DNA from: Ornithodoros turicata | Lineage: Eukaryota > Arthropoda > Arachnida > Ixodida > Argasidae | Assembly: GCF_037126465.1 (NCBI RefSeq) | Contig: NW_026999357.1 | Span: 310,001 to 374,000 of the forward strand | Reading direction: 5' to 3' | DNA: 64,000 nucleotides | The notes under the pieces: generated by a model | What the model was told of the DNA's origin: nothing | Databases searched by the model: none | What the model saw: the letters and a program-made list of their open reading frames with translations, nothing else | Part shown: piece by piece, positions 1 to 12,221 of the stretch | Position numbering within the stretch: the first letter of the stretch is position 1 | How the letters are laid out: each line of letters starts with the position of its first letter | Translations under genes and position numbers: made by a program

Positions 1-999
1 GGACGACGTCTTCAGGTCCACTGACATTAAGCGAATGCGCGTAGGGATTCCAGTAAAAAAGAAAGCGTTTGAGTTGACGCCGTGCTGATATCCACTGAAC
101 AAAGGCAACTACTCAGCATGCCATTGCCATTTCTTTCGCAGCCTCAATGAGCTATAATGATTTGAAGATATGGTGCTACGACGACGCTTTCACGGAATTC
201 GTGTGTGCCAGCTATGATGTACGGCCCGTCGTAAAACAATAAAATGAGCAGGGGCTCAGCCACAAACCATGCGAGAAAGATATATAGCTGCTCCAACCTG
301 CGCACTCAGTAGTACTGCATGACGCTTTTGCAGTTAAGATTTCCGTGAAACGTAAAATGTTGTATGCGCACACTTGGAACACACCCACTGGTTCAAATCT
401 GTGCAGAATAAGTTCATTAATTTTAGCTAGGGGCACTTGATCTTATTTATCGAATAAAATCAGTTGATGAGATTAGAGGTAACTTTTTTTAACAATAAAA
501 ACTGCTTCAAATTGAATGGGGTTCCATGTATGGCACAGAGCATAAATAGTACTACCTTGTTAGCATGAAATAATATTTCTTGTTCAGAGCAATATTGGAT
601 TATCGCTGCCTAAAGAGTAGACAGCATAAGGCAACATCTCCGCTGTAGAATGTGACTCATCCAAATAGTATTATAGTGTCATTTTATCATGAATTGATGC
701 CACATTACGATACAGTTACACTTTTCAGAAACCCACAACTGATTGCAACCTTGCCTTGCTGGTACTCAGACCCACTTCCTGATGCCAAGTAGGGCAAGCC
801 TCCCACCTTCTAGCACCCCTCCAACATAGTGTCAGTCGTTCTTAGGGTATGCAGAGACGAGCACAGATAAAAGTGTGCAACCGGCATCCTTTGGTGATAT
901 CAGCTGTTCCACACCAGCACCTCGAGATCCTGATATAACAGCTGTGTAAACGTGGTATGATGCAGCATATCTTGTAGAAGCATAATTATTTGGCGATAC
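1..999. other. Left flank, no recognised feature
   Basis: AT-rich sequence with only short, unconvincing reading frames on both strands. I see no transposon ends, tRNA-like box pair or tandem repeat here. Confidence 0.5.
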
Positions 1000-1249
1000 T
1001 ACTGCTGATGTTTGAAGGAATTGCCTCAGGACGAGAGGCTGATATTTCGAACAGAGACTGTTCTTCTTCTGGGCACCATCCTTATCATTGGCATGGTATT
1101 TAAAGGGTTAGGTAACCCTTTAAATACCATGCCAATGATCCGGACGGTGCCTAGGAGAAATATCAGCGGCTCTCGTCTTGAGGCAATTCCCTTTATACTG
1201 CCTTATACTGGTTCGCTGGATTTCTACCAGTCTACGTACTGCTGATGTT
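1000..1249. mobile_element. Hairpin retroposon with 13-bp target duplication
   Basis: A 224-bp insert (1013-1236) is flanked by the direct repeat TACTGCTGATGTT at 1000-1012 and 1237-1249. Most of it is an inverted repeat of about 85-bp arms. The innermost 27 bp of each arm (1084-1110 and 1113-1139) are perfectly complementary around a 2-base loop, GG. A non-hairpin tail of about 45 bp follows. A long target duplication plus a near-zero-loop palindrome fits retroposition with template switching, as seen for the Penelope-like hairpin at 21609-21754. Assignment to that class is inference; the hairpin and the duplication are directly visible. Confidence 0.6.
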
Positions 1250-1251
1250 GT

Positions 1252-1431
1252 GTTATTTCAGAAAGGGGAAGCTCAGATCCTGAGGGTCAGTCGGGTTCAC
1301 GAAGGGAGATTAATTTGCTTTTGTACATGTCACATCACTGTGGCATGTATAGCATGGCAAAAGCAAATTAATATCCCTTGGTGCACTCCGACTGACCCTC
1401 AGGATGTGAGCTTCCTCCTTTCCGAAACAAC
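1252..1431. repeat. Imperfect long hairpin
   Basis: Arms of about 73 bp (1252-1324 and 1358-1431) are complementary with scattered mismatches around a loop of about 33 bases; both carry the core CTGAGGGTCAGTC or its complement. It lies just after the hairpin retroposon at 1013-1236. I found no convincing target duplication. It could be a decayed fold-back element or a hairpin RNA source. Confidence 0.55.
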
Positions 1432-2048
1432 AGGGAGCTCAGATTCTGAAAACCAAGTTTAAGTCCTGTGCTGGCAGATCTCATATCTGAATACACTTTG
1501 TCAGTAGCATATGATCAGCTCAAGTATCCGGAAACTCACACAGAGGCCTGGACGCCATTAATTAGCAATTAGAACAATTTGGGACCCCTACAGTAATTAG
1601 GATAATTCAGTGAGTCATTACACTAATTGGGGAGCATCTAAGACGTGTCCAGACCACAGTGTGAGTTGCCGACTACTTGAGCTGATAAAAAATAAAAAAT
1701 AGGTAGAAAATAAAATAAAAAGATAGAAATAGAGTGGAGAGAAGGAGTTTAGTTGAAGACCAACGACGGCCATCTTGAAGAAAGCGGTCCGGAACCGCCG
1801 CTGACGAAGCACAGAAGCAAGGAAAGCAAGAGTAAATATGCTAACCATCAATAGCTATCAACAAAGAGAATCAGGCACAGAAGCAAAGCAGCCCACCACA
1901 ACAGGAGTTACGGCGAGTGCAGAACGATGCGACTGCTCCACCCGACAGCCAGGCACAGAACTGACTGGTAATGCTTTTTTTTTCTTATATAAAATTATGC
2001 ATCAGCAACCCCCTTAGCGGTTACTTTCTCAACTAATTTCATGGCAAA

Positions 2049-4330
2049 ATTATTAAGAATCACGACAGCTCTACTCTCGTTTCCAAGGCAGAAGAAGATA
2101 GAAAATTGCGGGGATGCCTAGACAACAGCAACCAGCGCCCGACATGCACGGGCATGAAAATCGCAAAAAGGGGGACAAAGTTGGCGAAAGAATTAGTTAC
2201 ACAACAACTCAGCCCACCACAACAGGAGTCACGGGGAGCGCAGAACGATACGACCTTTCTATCCGACAGCCAGGCACAGAACTGAATTGTAATGCTTTTT
2301 ACTCCTCTATAAAGTAATGCATCTGTCCCTCTTGCGGTTACTTTCTGAACTAATTTAATCGAAAATTATTAAGAATTGTTCTAGCGCTATTCCCATTCAG
2401 GGCAGCACTAGCGTCATCGTCAAGACAAGAACGATCAACAAGAATCTTTCTTGTAAAAAAAAATAAAAAATAGAGAGCATCAACAAAGGAAAGCATGCAG
2501 GTCGGGGAATGTCAGGACACGTCAGGACAAATCGCACGAGCGCTGGGCAACAGAGGAAAGCAAACACTTGAACACAGTGGCAAAAGACACTCACCGTCAT
2601 CAAACACTTACACTGCATTCCATCATTGTAAATCCCCTCGACACAAAATCCACCATTCACCAGTGACGAACCACACACCCATACCCCATCAAAGGCAAAC
2701 GGACCGAAGCTACGCTCTTCCACTAACAGCCGACGCAATTGCTAGGAACAGAATTAGCGCGTCCACACCCGACAGTGTCCAAGAGAGAAGTGAATCCTTG
2801 TGCCCTCTGCAGGCTTTGCTCATTGGTCGTGATGTCATCCTATTGTCTCAGGGCTACACTGTTTTTTTCACTAATGCTCAACTGAACAAGGTCCACCTGA
2901 AACAATAGAACCACGGCATGACGTCATCACCCATGCATGCATGCACCTGCGTGGCTCAAGGACGCGTACACTCTAGACAGGGGACCTGTTATTTATTGAA
3001 TCACTATCCCAAGATTATTTCCTTTATAATGCTATAACGGTTGCATAGAAAACCTACTGCAGAAGAGCACCATGCATGAAAACTGATCATAGCAAGCATT
3101 CTTATCCCAATGACTTAGTAAATGCGACTCGCAAAAGAACAAAATATCCTAACACCATCAGTGGCTAATAACATGGACTAGGTACACAAAAGATGAACAC
3201 AGAGCATGGTTAACAAGGAGCGCAGAACCATGGGTCCGTTCCATCTAAGAGTCTCGCGGAGAACTGAATAATGATACTTTCTTCCTCCTGAAAAAAGTCA
3301 CGTCTATCCCACTTGCGGTTAATTTACAAACTAATTTAATCGCAAAATTATTAAGAATCGTGGCAGTGCTACTCACATCCAGATCAAGGGTGTGGAAGCA
3401 CTATCGTCATCGTTAAGACAAGAATGATCTTTCTTGTCAAAAAAGAAAACTACAGTGCATCAACAAAGCAAGGCATGCAGGCCTGTGCACGTCAGGAGCC
3501 CTGTCACGAGAGGAAAAATTGCACGACTGCTAGACAATAAAGGAAAGCAAAAACAGAAAAACACTGAAACAAAGTGGCAAACACACACACACTCCACTTA
3601 TTCATAACGTCCTCGTTGTACATCCGTCCACGGAAGCACACACCATTCACCAGTGATGAACCATACATCCGTACCCCGTCAGAGGTAAACTGAATCCCAC
3701 CGAGGCTACGCTTTTCCACTAACGGCCACACAATTGCTAGGAACAGAATTAACGCGTCCACACCCGCCAATGTCCAAGACAGAAGTGAATCCTTGCGCCC
3801 CCTGCAGGCCTTGCTTATAGGTCGTGACGTCAGCTTATTGTCTCAGGGCTACACTGTTTTTTCCACTAATGCTCAACTGGACAAGGACCACCTGAAACAA
3901 TAGAGCCGCGGCATGACCCAAGCATGCAGCTACGTGGCTGAAGGACGCGTACGCTGTAGACAGGGGACCTGTTACTTATTGAATCGCTTTCCCAAGATTA
4001 TTTCCTTTATTCTACTATAACGATTGCATAGCAAACATAAAACATGAGAGGTGATTTGTAGGAATTAAGCATTTCATTCCCAAAGTCTTACTAAATGAGA
4101 CTCGCAAAAGAACAAAATATTTTAACACCGTCAATGGCTACATACAACGAGCTAATCGAGACATGTCCATCCCATCCGAGAGCCAGGCAGATAACTGAAT
4201 AATGACGCTTTGTTCCTCCTGAATAAAGCCACACACCTGTTCCCCTTGCGACTACTCTCTGAACTAAACGAGTAGCAAAATTATTAAGCACAGCCTTACT
4301 CCCATTCAAGGCAGCACTATCAACAAGACG
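2049..4330. repeat. Left-arm tandem units (about 326 bp and about 0.95 kb)
   Basis: The marker ATTATTAAGAATC or a close variant recurs at about 2049, 2375, 3349 and 4277. It delimits one unit of about 326 bp and two diverged units of about 974 and 928 bp. The two long units share, for example, the block around 2760-2900 and 3750-3890. The right arm has only one long unit, so the left arm has gained (or the right arm lost) one. Confidence 0.65.
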
Positions 4331-4439
4331 AGAATGTTCCTAGTCAAAAAGAAAAAAAACTACATGTAGAAGGAAAGCATGACAGAACAGGTCAGGGCAT
4401 GTCAGCGCATGTTTATCAGACAACAAGAAGGAAAAAAGC

Positions 4440-5540
4440 GAAGAGAAACACTTAAACAAAGCAGAAAACCAACATCAAACTATTTCTATGCACACACATT
4501 CCACTTATTCGAAGTAAAATTGCAACACAGCTAAACAAGTTCAGACATGCCATGATGACGTCACAAATCAAGAAAAAAAAGCACGCACACACAAACATCA
4601 GCTCAAGAATGCACAAGGGGACGTGCTTTATAGGAATTTCTACTCCGTGCTCAGATACCAGCATTTCTGCACAAGTACCTATAAATGCAAACAGAGTACT
4701 CCATCAACATATCGAGCATAGTGAATACTAACACTCAACGACATACAACAAAAACAAACAAATTCTATTCTCATACACTCTCCTTTGCCAAGCGGCTTTC
4801 TTCCGCTCTACCTGGATGCTGACTGTTTCACCCTCATCTACATTCTGAGTAAAAGCAGTGAGAGGACAAAAGAACCGCGAAAAATTACACGCATTTGTGC
4901 TCCAATAGCTGTAACTGCAAGAAGCCGTAGCGCACACTAGTAAACTGAGAAAAGACACCCATTTCTGCCACCAGATAATTCTTGCATAATGCCACATACA
5001 CAGCCGCATTGCACTTGCGTAAATAAAGCACAGGACAGAGATACACAAATTTGCTTAAGTGAGCAGGGAAAAGGCTTAAGTCGAACCGCTCAAGAATAAT
5101 CGGAGAACCACCGCTTATCGCTACGAAACTCAACGGCTAGCACAACATGACACCAACAAGATACTAGCGGTGGGCAACACTGCAACACTGCTAAACAAGT
5201 CCAGGCATGCCATGATGACGTCACAAATCAGGAAAAAAGCACACAGCACACACTTGTGCTCCAATAGCTGTAACCATAGCGCAAGGTATATAATCAACTG
5301 AGAAAAAGACACTCATTTCTGCTATCAGAAAATTATTGCAAAATGCTACACACACAGCTGCGTTGTCCCTCCGTAAAGAAATCCCAGGCCAAGCGTCTAC
5401 ACAAAACGAACAGGGAAAATCGCTTCAACTGGCCTTACCGCACATCGCTACGAAGCTCATCGGTTAGCACAAAACTACAACAACAAGATATATAGCGAAG
5501 GGTAAAAACTGCAGCAAGAAAGACACTACAGAACAAGTCT
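4440..5540. repeat. Diverged tandem block inside left arm
   Basis: Two diverged copies lie in direct order: a block around 4860-5190 and a block around 5230-5500. They share the order GACACYCATTTCTGC, a CGTAAA stretch, an AACAGGG/GCAGGG stretch and CGCTACGAA. A related block recurs at about 8330-8570. The mirror lies at about 10400-11640. Short frames here have no recognisable domain. Confidence 0.5.
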
Positions 5541-5570
5541 AGACATGCGACACCGAATGCGAAAACACAG

Positions 5571-7923
5571 CCCAAGCAGCACACAATATTGGGCCCATAT
5601 TGGCTGGTCATTGGCGATACGGGTCCAATATGGGGCCCGTTTCGCCAAGATTTCCCCCATATTGGCTGAAACTGGGCAATATGGGCCCCATATTGCCCAG
5701 TTTGAGCCAATATTGGGAAAATCCTGGCAATATGGGCCCCATATTGCCCGTGTGTACCCCATATTGACTGAAAATACAGAAAATGGTACGTACCCGCGTT
5801 GCACAAATGCCCAAGCAGCACGGCAAGATTGGACGTTGAAGCGTGTGAAATGTCCAATTCAATACGTCGTTACATCCAACAACTTCCCGCAGATGATACA
5901 TATTGTTCGAAACAGTCAACATACGTGGCAATCCCATTGTAACATTCACTAGAACTCGACAATTCAACTTTCCACATTCTGGAAGCAGCCGCCATCTTGC
6001 TTCGCGATGCCAATGCAGGCTCCCACAGCTCCCCATAGAGCCCATAGTTTGAGATAATTCAGGCAACACTGGGCATACAACCAATGAAAATGATGCCTAC
6101 CATTCGGCCAATCAGGAGTCTCTCACTTTGGCTCGCCTTTCGGCCCGGTCCTGGCTGCCATCGGCTTTTACTTTTACTGGTTTTCATGCCTGACGCTCGT
6201 TATTCCGTATTCCAAAACAACAAGGCAAATTTTGGACAAAATACACATTTATTTGAAATATCGTACAGACTCGACAGTCTGACACAAATATTCATCGTGC
6301 GTACAGAGTCCAGATCGTTGCGTTCGTTGACCAAGTTCGAACTCGCAAAACACACACACAGTCTACTCCTAGAAGCGAGCGACGCTCACACGAGTGCATG
6401 CGATTTCACCGTGAGCATCTCCTTCCGTTGTTTGAAGTTCGAAGGTTACAACGAAGCGGGAAATGCTTGTCGCACGGACACCGATTCCTGTCTCCGTTGT
6501 GGCTGCATTTGAAAATGCGACGGCGCTCACAAGCAGGGCCGGCGTTACGGGGGGGGGGGGGGAGTAAGACGACCGCCTTAGGCCCCGCGCTTGCATAGGC
6601 CCCGCGCACGAAGCCCTCAACCAGGGATTACTTGTTTTTGAAATATCATGTATGCACTTAATCGTGTGAAACAGGCCCCCCGATGTGCCTTTGCGTCAGG
6701 CCCCGCACACCCCTAGCACCGGCCCTGCTCACAAGTGTTCCTCAGGCGTCAGCTCACCACTGCATTCCAGTTCTGAACTCGAGAGACTGTTCGTACGTAG
6801 GATACTTGTGTCGGGAAACATCACAACACGCGCTGAGTCACTTTGACACACGAACAAATCTGCGAACAGACTTCTCTTTGAACAATGCGGTCATACGGTG
6901 CTGTCAACTGACATCGTCTAGACGCCGCTGCCACTTCTCTTCTCGTAAGCAAGTTCGTAACTGCCCGCCGGACCGGCAGCCCGCGAAAGAATGCTCTTTT
7001 GAAACTTTGCCAACCAATCGCGGAGCGCGCAATCTCGTTCGGCCAATGGGTATCAACTATGATGCCTGACGGAGTAATACTACGTGTTTATGACGTGCAA
7101 ACATTTTTTTAGAGCCGCAACGAGGGGGTGCTGTGGGAGCCTGGCCAATGCCACTCGGTCGAACCGACTGAGAGCGAGCGTGGTCGTTTGAGCGGAATCA
7201 CGCATCCTACAACTAATGCGCATGCGCGACAGTCGGATCGGACGTTTCATACGGGCAAAAATGTCGCTGGTTCCTCTAAAGATAACGGAATTGCGGCAGG
7301 TCAAGTAAAAAACACAATGTTTGATAGAAATGGGATGCCTCTTCTGTAAAGATAGGTGCTTTCAAGTTACTGCAAGCAGTGCGAGTTGCTCTGGCGTATG
7401 CCCGTCACCGTCACGAAAGTGTTTCGCTCCTTTGTGCTCTCGGAGCGGGTTGGAAATTTTTGGTTGATAGACTATCGCGATCCCAATGAAGGCTTCTGAG
7501 GGATGTTTGGCATTGGCAGTTCCGTGAGACTGCCTGTGCCCTTCAGCAAGACGGGCGTAGCACCCGTTTTTCGTGTTTGCCGCGATGCAGTGTGCTTTTT
7601 TGTAATTCTATTCAACGTGGATGCAGTGTGGTTTTTTTGTAATACTGCTCAACGTGGATCAATGAAATCTGCCGAAATGAAAAAGAAGAGAGAAATAATT
7701 TCAGTGGTGGATAAACCGGATAATGCTTTATTATTACACGGACTCCCCGTTGGCGTTATCACAGAAATATTGGCAATAGTGGCGCAAAATGGGCTTGCCA
7801 ATGTGGGCAGCCCATATTGGTCCAATATGGAGCCTGGTTGCACGTCCCATATTGGTCCAATATTGGCAATCTTGGCTGCCCATGTGGGTCCAATATGGGA
7901 CCAATATTGGCGTGCTGCTTGAG
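5571..7923. mobile_element. 2.35-kb TIR element with clustered ATATTGG subterminal repeats
   Basis: The ends are inverted repeats: CCCAAGCAGCAC at 5571 and GTGCTGCTTGAG ending at 7923. The opposite fold-back arm (about 11030-11060) shows the uninterrupted target, so the insertion is precise; a 2-bp AG duplication is the simplest reading. About 200 bp inside each end are filled with alternating and inverted copies of CCAATATTGG/CCCATATTGG-type motifs (5585-5770 and 7765-7915). The left end motif recurs at 5811. The interior is GC-richer with no transposase-like frame. The superfamily is not recognised. Confidence 0.7.
6534..6727. mobile_element. Short hAT-type element
   Basis: A 194-bp element starts CAGGGCCGGCG and ends CACCGGCCCTG, with a perfect 8-bp duplication CTCACAAG at 6526-6533 and 6728-6735. 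An 8-bp duplication and CAGGG-type ends are hallmarks of hAT elements. The internal GGCCCCGCGC blocks and the run of G near 6550 fit a widespread hAT-derived MITE type. It is nested in the 5571-7923 element. Confidence 0.85.
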
Positions 7924-9442
7924 AGGTGATCGTGGAAAAGGCCCAAGCCTGCGGCGGATCATCATAGAGAATACACAAGTTCATTTTTCTATTTCGCGTA
8001 AACTAAACGCGATTTGCTCAGAAAACGACGTACAAATTTTTTTAGGGAGCAGAGAAATATAGGAATTTCTACTCCGTGCTCAGATACCAGCATTTCTGCT
8101 AAAAAACCAATAACTGCAAGATTAAGCACTGCTTACTTCGTCAACATATCGAGCACCCAACAAAATCAAACAAACAACCTCACTTCCACTGAAGAACACT
8201 ATTCAGCTTTTACCAGGAGGCTTTCTTCTGCATAAAAGTAGAGAAAATAAGAAGAGAGCAGCGAAAAATTACACGCACTTTTGCTCGCATAGCTATAAGA
8301 CAAAAAAATAAAATAACGAGGCACTCGCTAATAAACTGTGACAAAGACACCCATTTCTGCTATCAGATAATTATTGCATAATGCTAACTACTCAATTGCA
8401 TTGTCCCTGCGTGAAGAAAGCACAGAAAAAGAACACACAATATATATTAAGCGAGCAGGGAAAGTCACTTCTACTCGGACAGCTTAATACCATAAAGTCT
8501 GAATTTTTGCAAAGAAAACAAAGCTTGAAGAGCGCTACGAACGTGACAGACACATACTAACAAACAAACAACAACAGGACCGGCGTCGGGCACTCATAAA
8601 ATACCCTGCCCAAAACAAAGACTTCACCAGGTTCGCGAGGCAATTCCATTAAAACACTCGCTGTCGGGTGTCGCTCGTCCTATCCTATAGATAGCTATGC
8701 AAACGCGACTACCCTTATTTTTTAAACCACTATTTCACGCAATAGTACATAAATTTATCACTCGTGTCACACGAAAAGGCAAACAGCACTTACTTGTCAA
8801 GTGGGGTCCCTGGTTCAGAAAAGCGCGAACGCACACATAGACACACACTCACATTTTCGCACTCACAAACACAAAGTCTATTCTCACAACCACATAAATC
8901 CATATTATTCCTCAGGTCAATAATTATCCTACCATCGTCAAAAGACGGCACACACATGTATGCGAACGCAAAACAATAGGTTCTCGTTCCGGATGTAATA
9001 GGATATCGCCTCTCGGCCGGCGCGAACCAAAAAAAAAGAAATGAATGCATGTTCGCTATACATCCACGAAGAAAACGGTGCCGTGCTTCTGTGCAGCGAT
9101 CATTCTACAGGAGTGAATTCACTTCATTTTCCTTTTATTTCCTTGCACCCATATATTTTGCAAGAATACTATAGAGTAGAACGATGAAATGTGAACATCA
9201 TTTGCTACACACTGTAGCTCTCATCATTTTGAAACCAAACCACTTAACATGTGTTCATAGGCCTTCACTAAATAGGTGAGCCGATAATGACCCAAAGGAC
9301 TCAAAATAAAATCAAATAAAATAATCATTCCAGCATCGCTGGCTGCAACTTTGGGTACCCAACAGAGCAGTGCGCTCCCAGCAACACGCCTTGGGCTGGC
9401 CTTACACACACCCGAAGCATTGTTGAATACATTCTGCTGTCG

Positions 9443-9623
9443 CTGGAATAAAAGATTTATCGCGAGGGTACTACAATGTCAGCTCGCGCGCGTCGCGCGT
9501 CCAAGCCGCGAGAACGGGCCCGTGTGCGGCTCGCGTGGGGCGCGGTTCGGGCGCACTGTTTTACCACTTAAACAGCAACAGAGCTGACATTGTAGTACCC
9601 TCGCGATAAATCTTTTATTCCAG
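9443..9623. repeat. Perfect 43-bp hairpin at fold-back centre
   Basis: Bases 9443-9485 and 9581-9623 are exact reverse complements. They enclose a 95-base spacer that begins very GC-rich (CGCGCG-type runs). The main arms resume at about 9330 leftward and 9655 rightward, so about 110 bp on the left (9335-9442) has no mirror. The spacer may be a remnant of the unit between two ancestral copies or a small hairpin inserted at the dyad. Confidence 0.8.
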
Positions 9624-10113
9624 TTATCCAATCTTTTATTCCTATTAAATTTATTATTTTATTTTATTTTATTTTGAGTCATTATTGGCTCACCTATTTA
9701 ATGAAGGCCTATGAACACATGTTAAGTGGTTTGGTTTCAAAATGATTAGAGCTACAGTATGTAGGGAATGATGTTCACATTTACCCGTTCTACTCTATAG
9801 TATTCCTGCAAAATATATGGGTGCAAGGAAATAAAAGGAAAATGAAGTGAATTCACTCCTGTAAAATGATCGCTGCACAGAAGCACGGCACCGTTTTCTT
9901 CGTGGATGTATAGCGAACATGCATTCCTTTATTTTTTTGGTTCGAGCCGGCCGAGTGGCGATATCCTATTACATCCGGAACGAGATTGCGTTCTATTGTT
10001 TTGCGTTCGCATACATGTGTGTGCCGTCTTTTGACGATGGTAGGATAATTATTGACCTGAGGAATAATATGGATTTATGTGGTTGTAAAAATAGACTGTG
10101 TTTGAGGGTGTGA

Positions 10114-10156
10114 AAATGTGAGTGTGTGTCTGTGTGTGTGCGCGCGCGTGCGCGCT
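10114..10156 (+). repeat. TG/CG dinucleotide-rich tract
   Basis: Interrupted GTGTGT and GCGCGC runs lie in the right arm. The mirror at about 8830-8870 reads as a CACACA-rich tract, so the tract has expanded or drifted differently in each arm. Confidence 0.6.
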
Positions 10157-12221
10157 TTTCTAAACCAGGGACCCCACTTGACAAGCAAGTGCTATGTGTT
10201 TGCCTTTTCGTGTGACACGAGTGATACATTTATGTACTATTGCGTGAAATAGTGATTTAAAAAATAAGGGTAGTCGCGTTTGCATTGCTATCTGTAGGAT
10301 AGGACGAGCGTTTTTACTGGAATTGCCTCACGAACCTGGTGAAGTCTGTTTTGTGCAGGGTATTTTATGAGTGCCCGACGCCGGTCCTGTTGTTGTTTGT
10401 TTGTTAGTATGTGTCTGTCACGTTTGTAGCGCTGTCCAAGCTTTGTTTTCTTTGCAAAAAATTTGGCCTTGTGGTATTAAGCTGTCCGAGTAGAAGTGAC
10501 TTTCCCTGCTCGCTTAAGGTAAACTGTGTGTACTTTTTCTGTGCTTTCTTCACGCAGGGACAATGCAATTGAGTATTTAGCATTATGCAATAATTATCTG
10601 ATAGCAGAAATGGGTGTCTTTGTCACAGTTTATTAGCGTGAGCCTCGTTATTTTATTTTTTTTTCTCTTATAGCTAAGCGAGCAAAAGTGCGTGTAATTT
10701 TTCGCTGCTCTTTTCTTATTTTCTCTACTTTAACGCAGAAGAAAGCCTCCTGGTAAAAGCTGAATAGTGTTCTATCAGTGGAAGTGAGGTTGTTTGTTTG
10801 ATTTTGTTGGGTGCTCGATATGTTGACGAAGTAAGCAGTGCTTAATCTTGCAGTTATGGGTTTTTGAGCAGAAATGCTGGTATCTGAGCACGGAGTAGAA
10901 ATTCCTATATTTCTCTGCTCCCTAAGAAAATTTGTACGTGTTTTTCCGAGCAAACCGCGTTTAGTTTACACGAAATAGAAAAATGAACTTGTGTATGCTC
11001 TATGATAATCGCCGCATGCTTAGGCCTTTTCCCCGATCACCTATGTTTTCGCATTCAATGTCGCATGTCTAGACTTGTTCAGTAGTGTCTTTCTTGCTGC
11101 AATTTTCCCTGTTCGATTTGTGTAGACGCTTGGTCTGCGCTTTCTTTACGCAGGGACAACGCAGCTGTGTGTGTGTATCGCATTATGCAATACTTTTCTG
11201 ATAGCTGAAATGAGTGTCTTTTTCTCAGTTGATTATCGTGCGCTATGGTTACAGCTATTGGAGCACAAGTGCGTGCAGTGTGTGTGTGCTTTTTTTCCTG
11301 ATTTGTGACGTCATCATGGCATGTCTGGACTTGTTTAGCAGTGTTGCAGTTTTACCCGCCGCTCTTGTTGGTGTCATGTTGTGCTAGCCGTTGAGTTTCG
11401 TAGCGATAAGCGGTGTTTCTCCGATTATTCCTGAGCGGTTCGACTTAAGCCTTTTCCCTGCTCAGTTAAGGAAATTTGTGTATCTCTGTCCTGTGCTTTC
11501 TTTACGCAAGGGCAATGCGGCTGTGTACGTGGCATTATGCAAGAATTATCTGGTGGCAGAAATGGGTGTCTTTTCTCAGTTTACTAGTGTGCGCTACGGC
11601 TTCTTGCAGTTACAGCTATTGGAGCACAAATGCGTGTAATTTTTCGCGGTTCTTTTGTCCTCTCACTGCTTTTACTCAGAATGTAGATGAGGGTGAAACA
11701 GTCAGCATCCAGGTAGAGCGGAAGAAAGCCGCTTGGCAAAGGAGAGTTTATGAGAATAGAATTTGTTTGTTTTTGTTATATGTCGTTGAGTGTTAGTATT
11801 CACTATGCTCGATATGTTGATGGAGTAAGCTGTTTGCATTTATAGGTATTCGTGCAGAAATGCTGGTATCTGAGCACGGAGTAGAAATTCCTATAAAACA
11901 CGTCTCCTTGTGCATTCCTGAGCTGATGTCTGTGTGTGCGTGCTTTTTTTCTTGATTTGTGACGTCATCATGGCATGTATGAACTTGTTTAGCTGTTTTG
12001 CAATTTTACTTCGAATAAGAGGAATGTGTGTGCTTAGAAATAGTTTGATGTTGGTTTTCTGCTTTGTTCAAGTGTTTCTCTTCGCTTTTTTCCTCCTTGT
12101 TGTCTGACAAACATGCGCTGACCTGTTCTGTCATGCTTTCCTTCTACATGTTTTTTTTTTTTCTTTTTGACTAGGAACATTCTCGTCTTGTTGATAGTGC
12201 TGCCTTGAATGGGAGTAGAGC

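Noticed and set aside
1252..1431. microRNA precursor
   Set aside because: Arms of 73 bp with a long loop and many mismatches are larger than a usual animal precursor, and it lies beside a similar mobile hairpin. Without small-RNA data a MITE is more likely.
4728..11796. Paired 82- and 106-codon frames (4728-5133 minus, 11391-11796 plus) conserved between fold-back arms as a possible gene
   Set aside because: Similarity is explained by the arms being near-identical DNA. The frames overlap each other in different phases, lack a domain, and flanking non-frame sequence is equally conserved.
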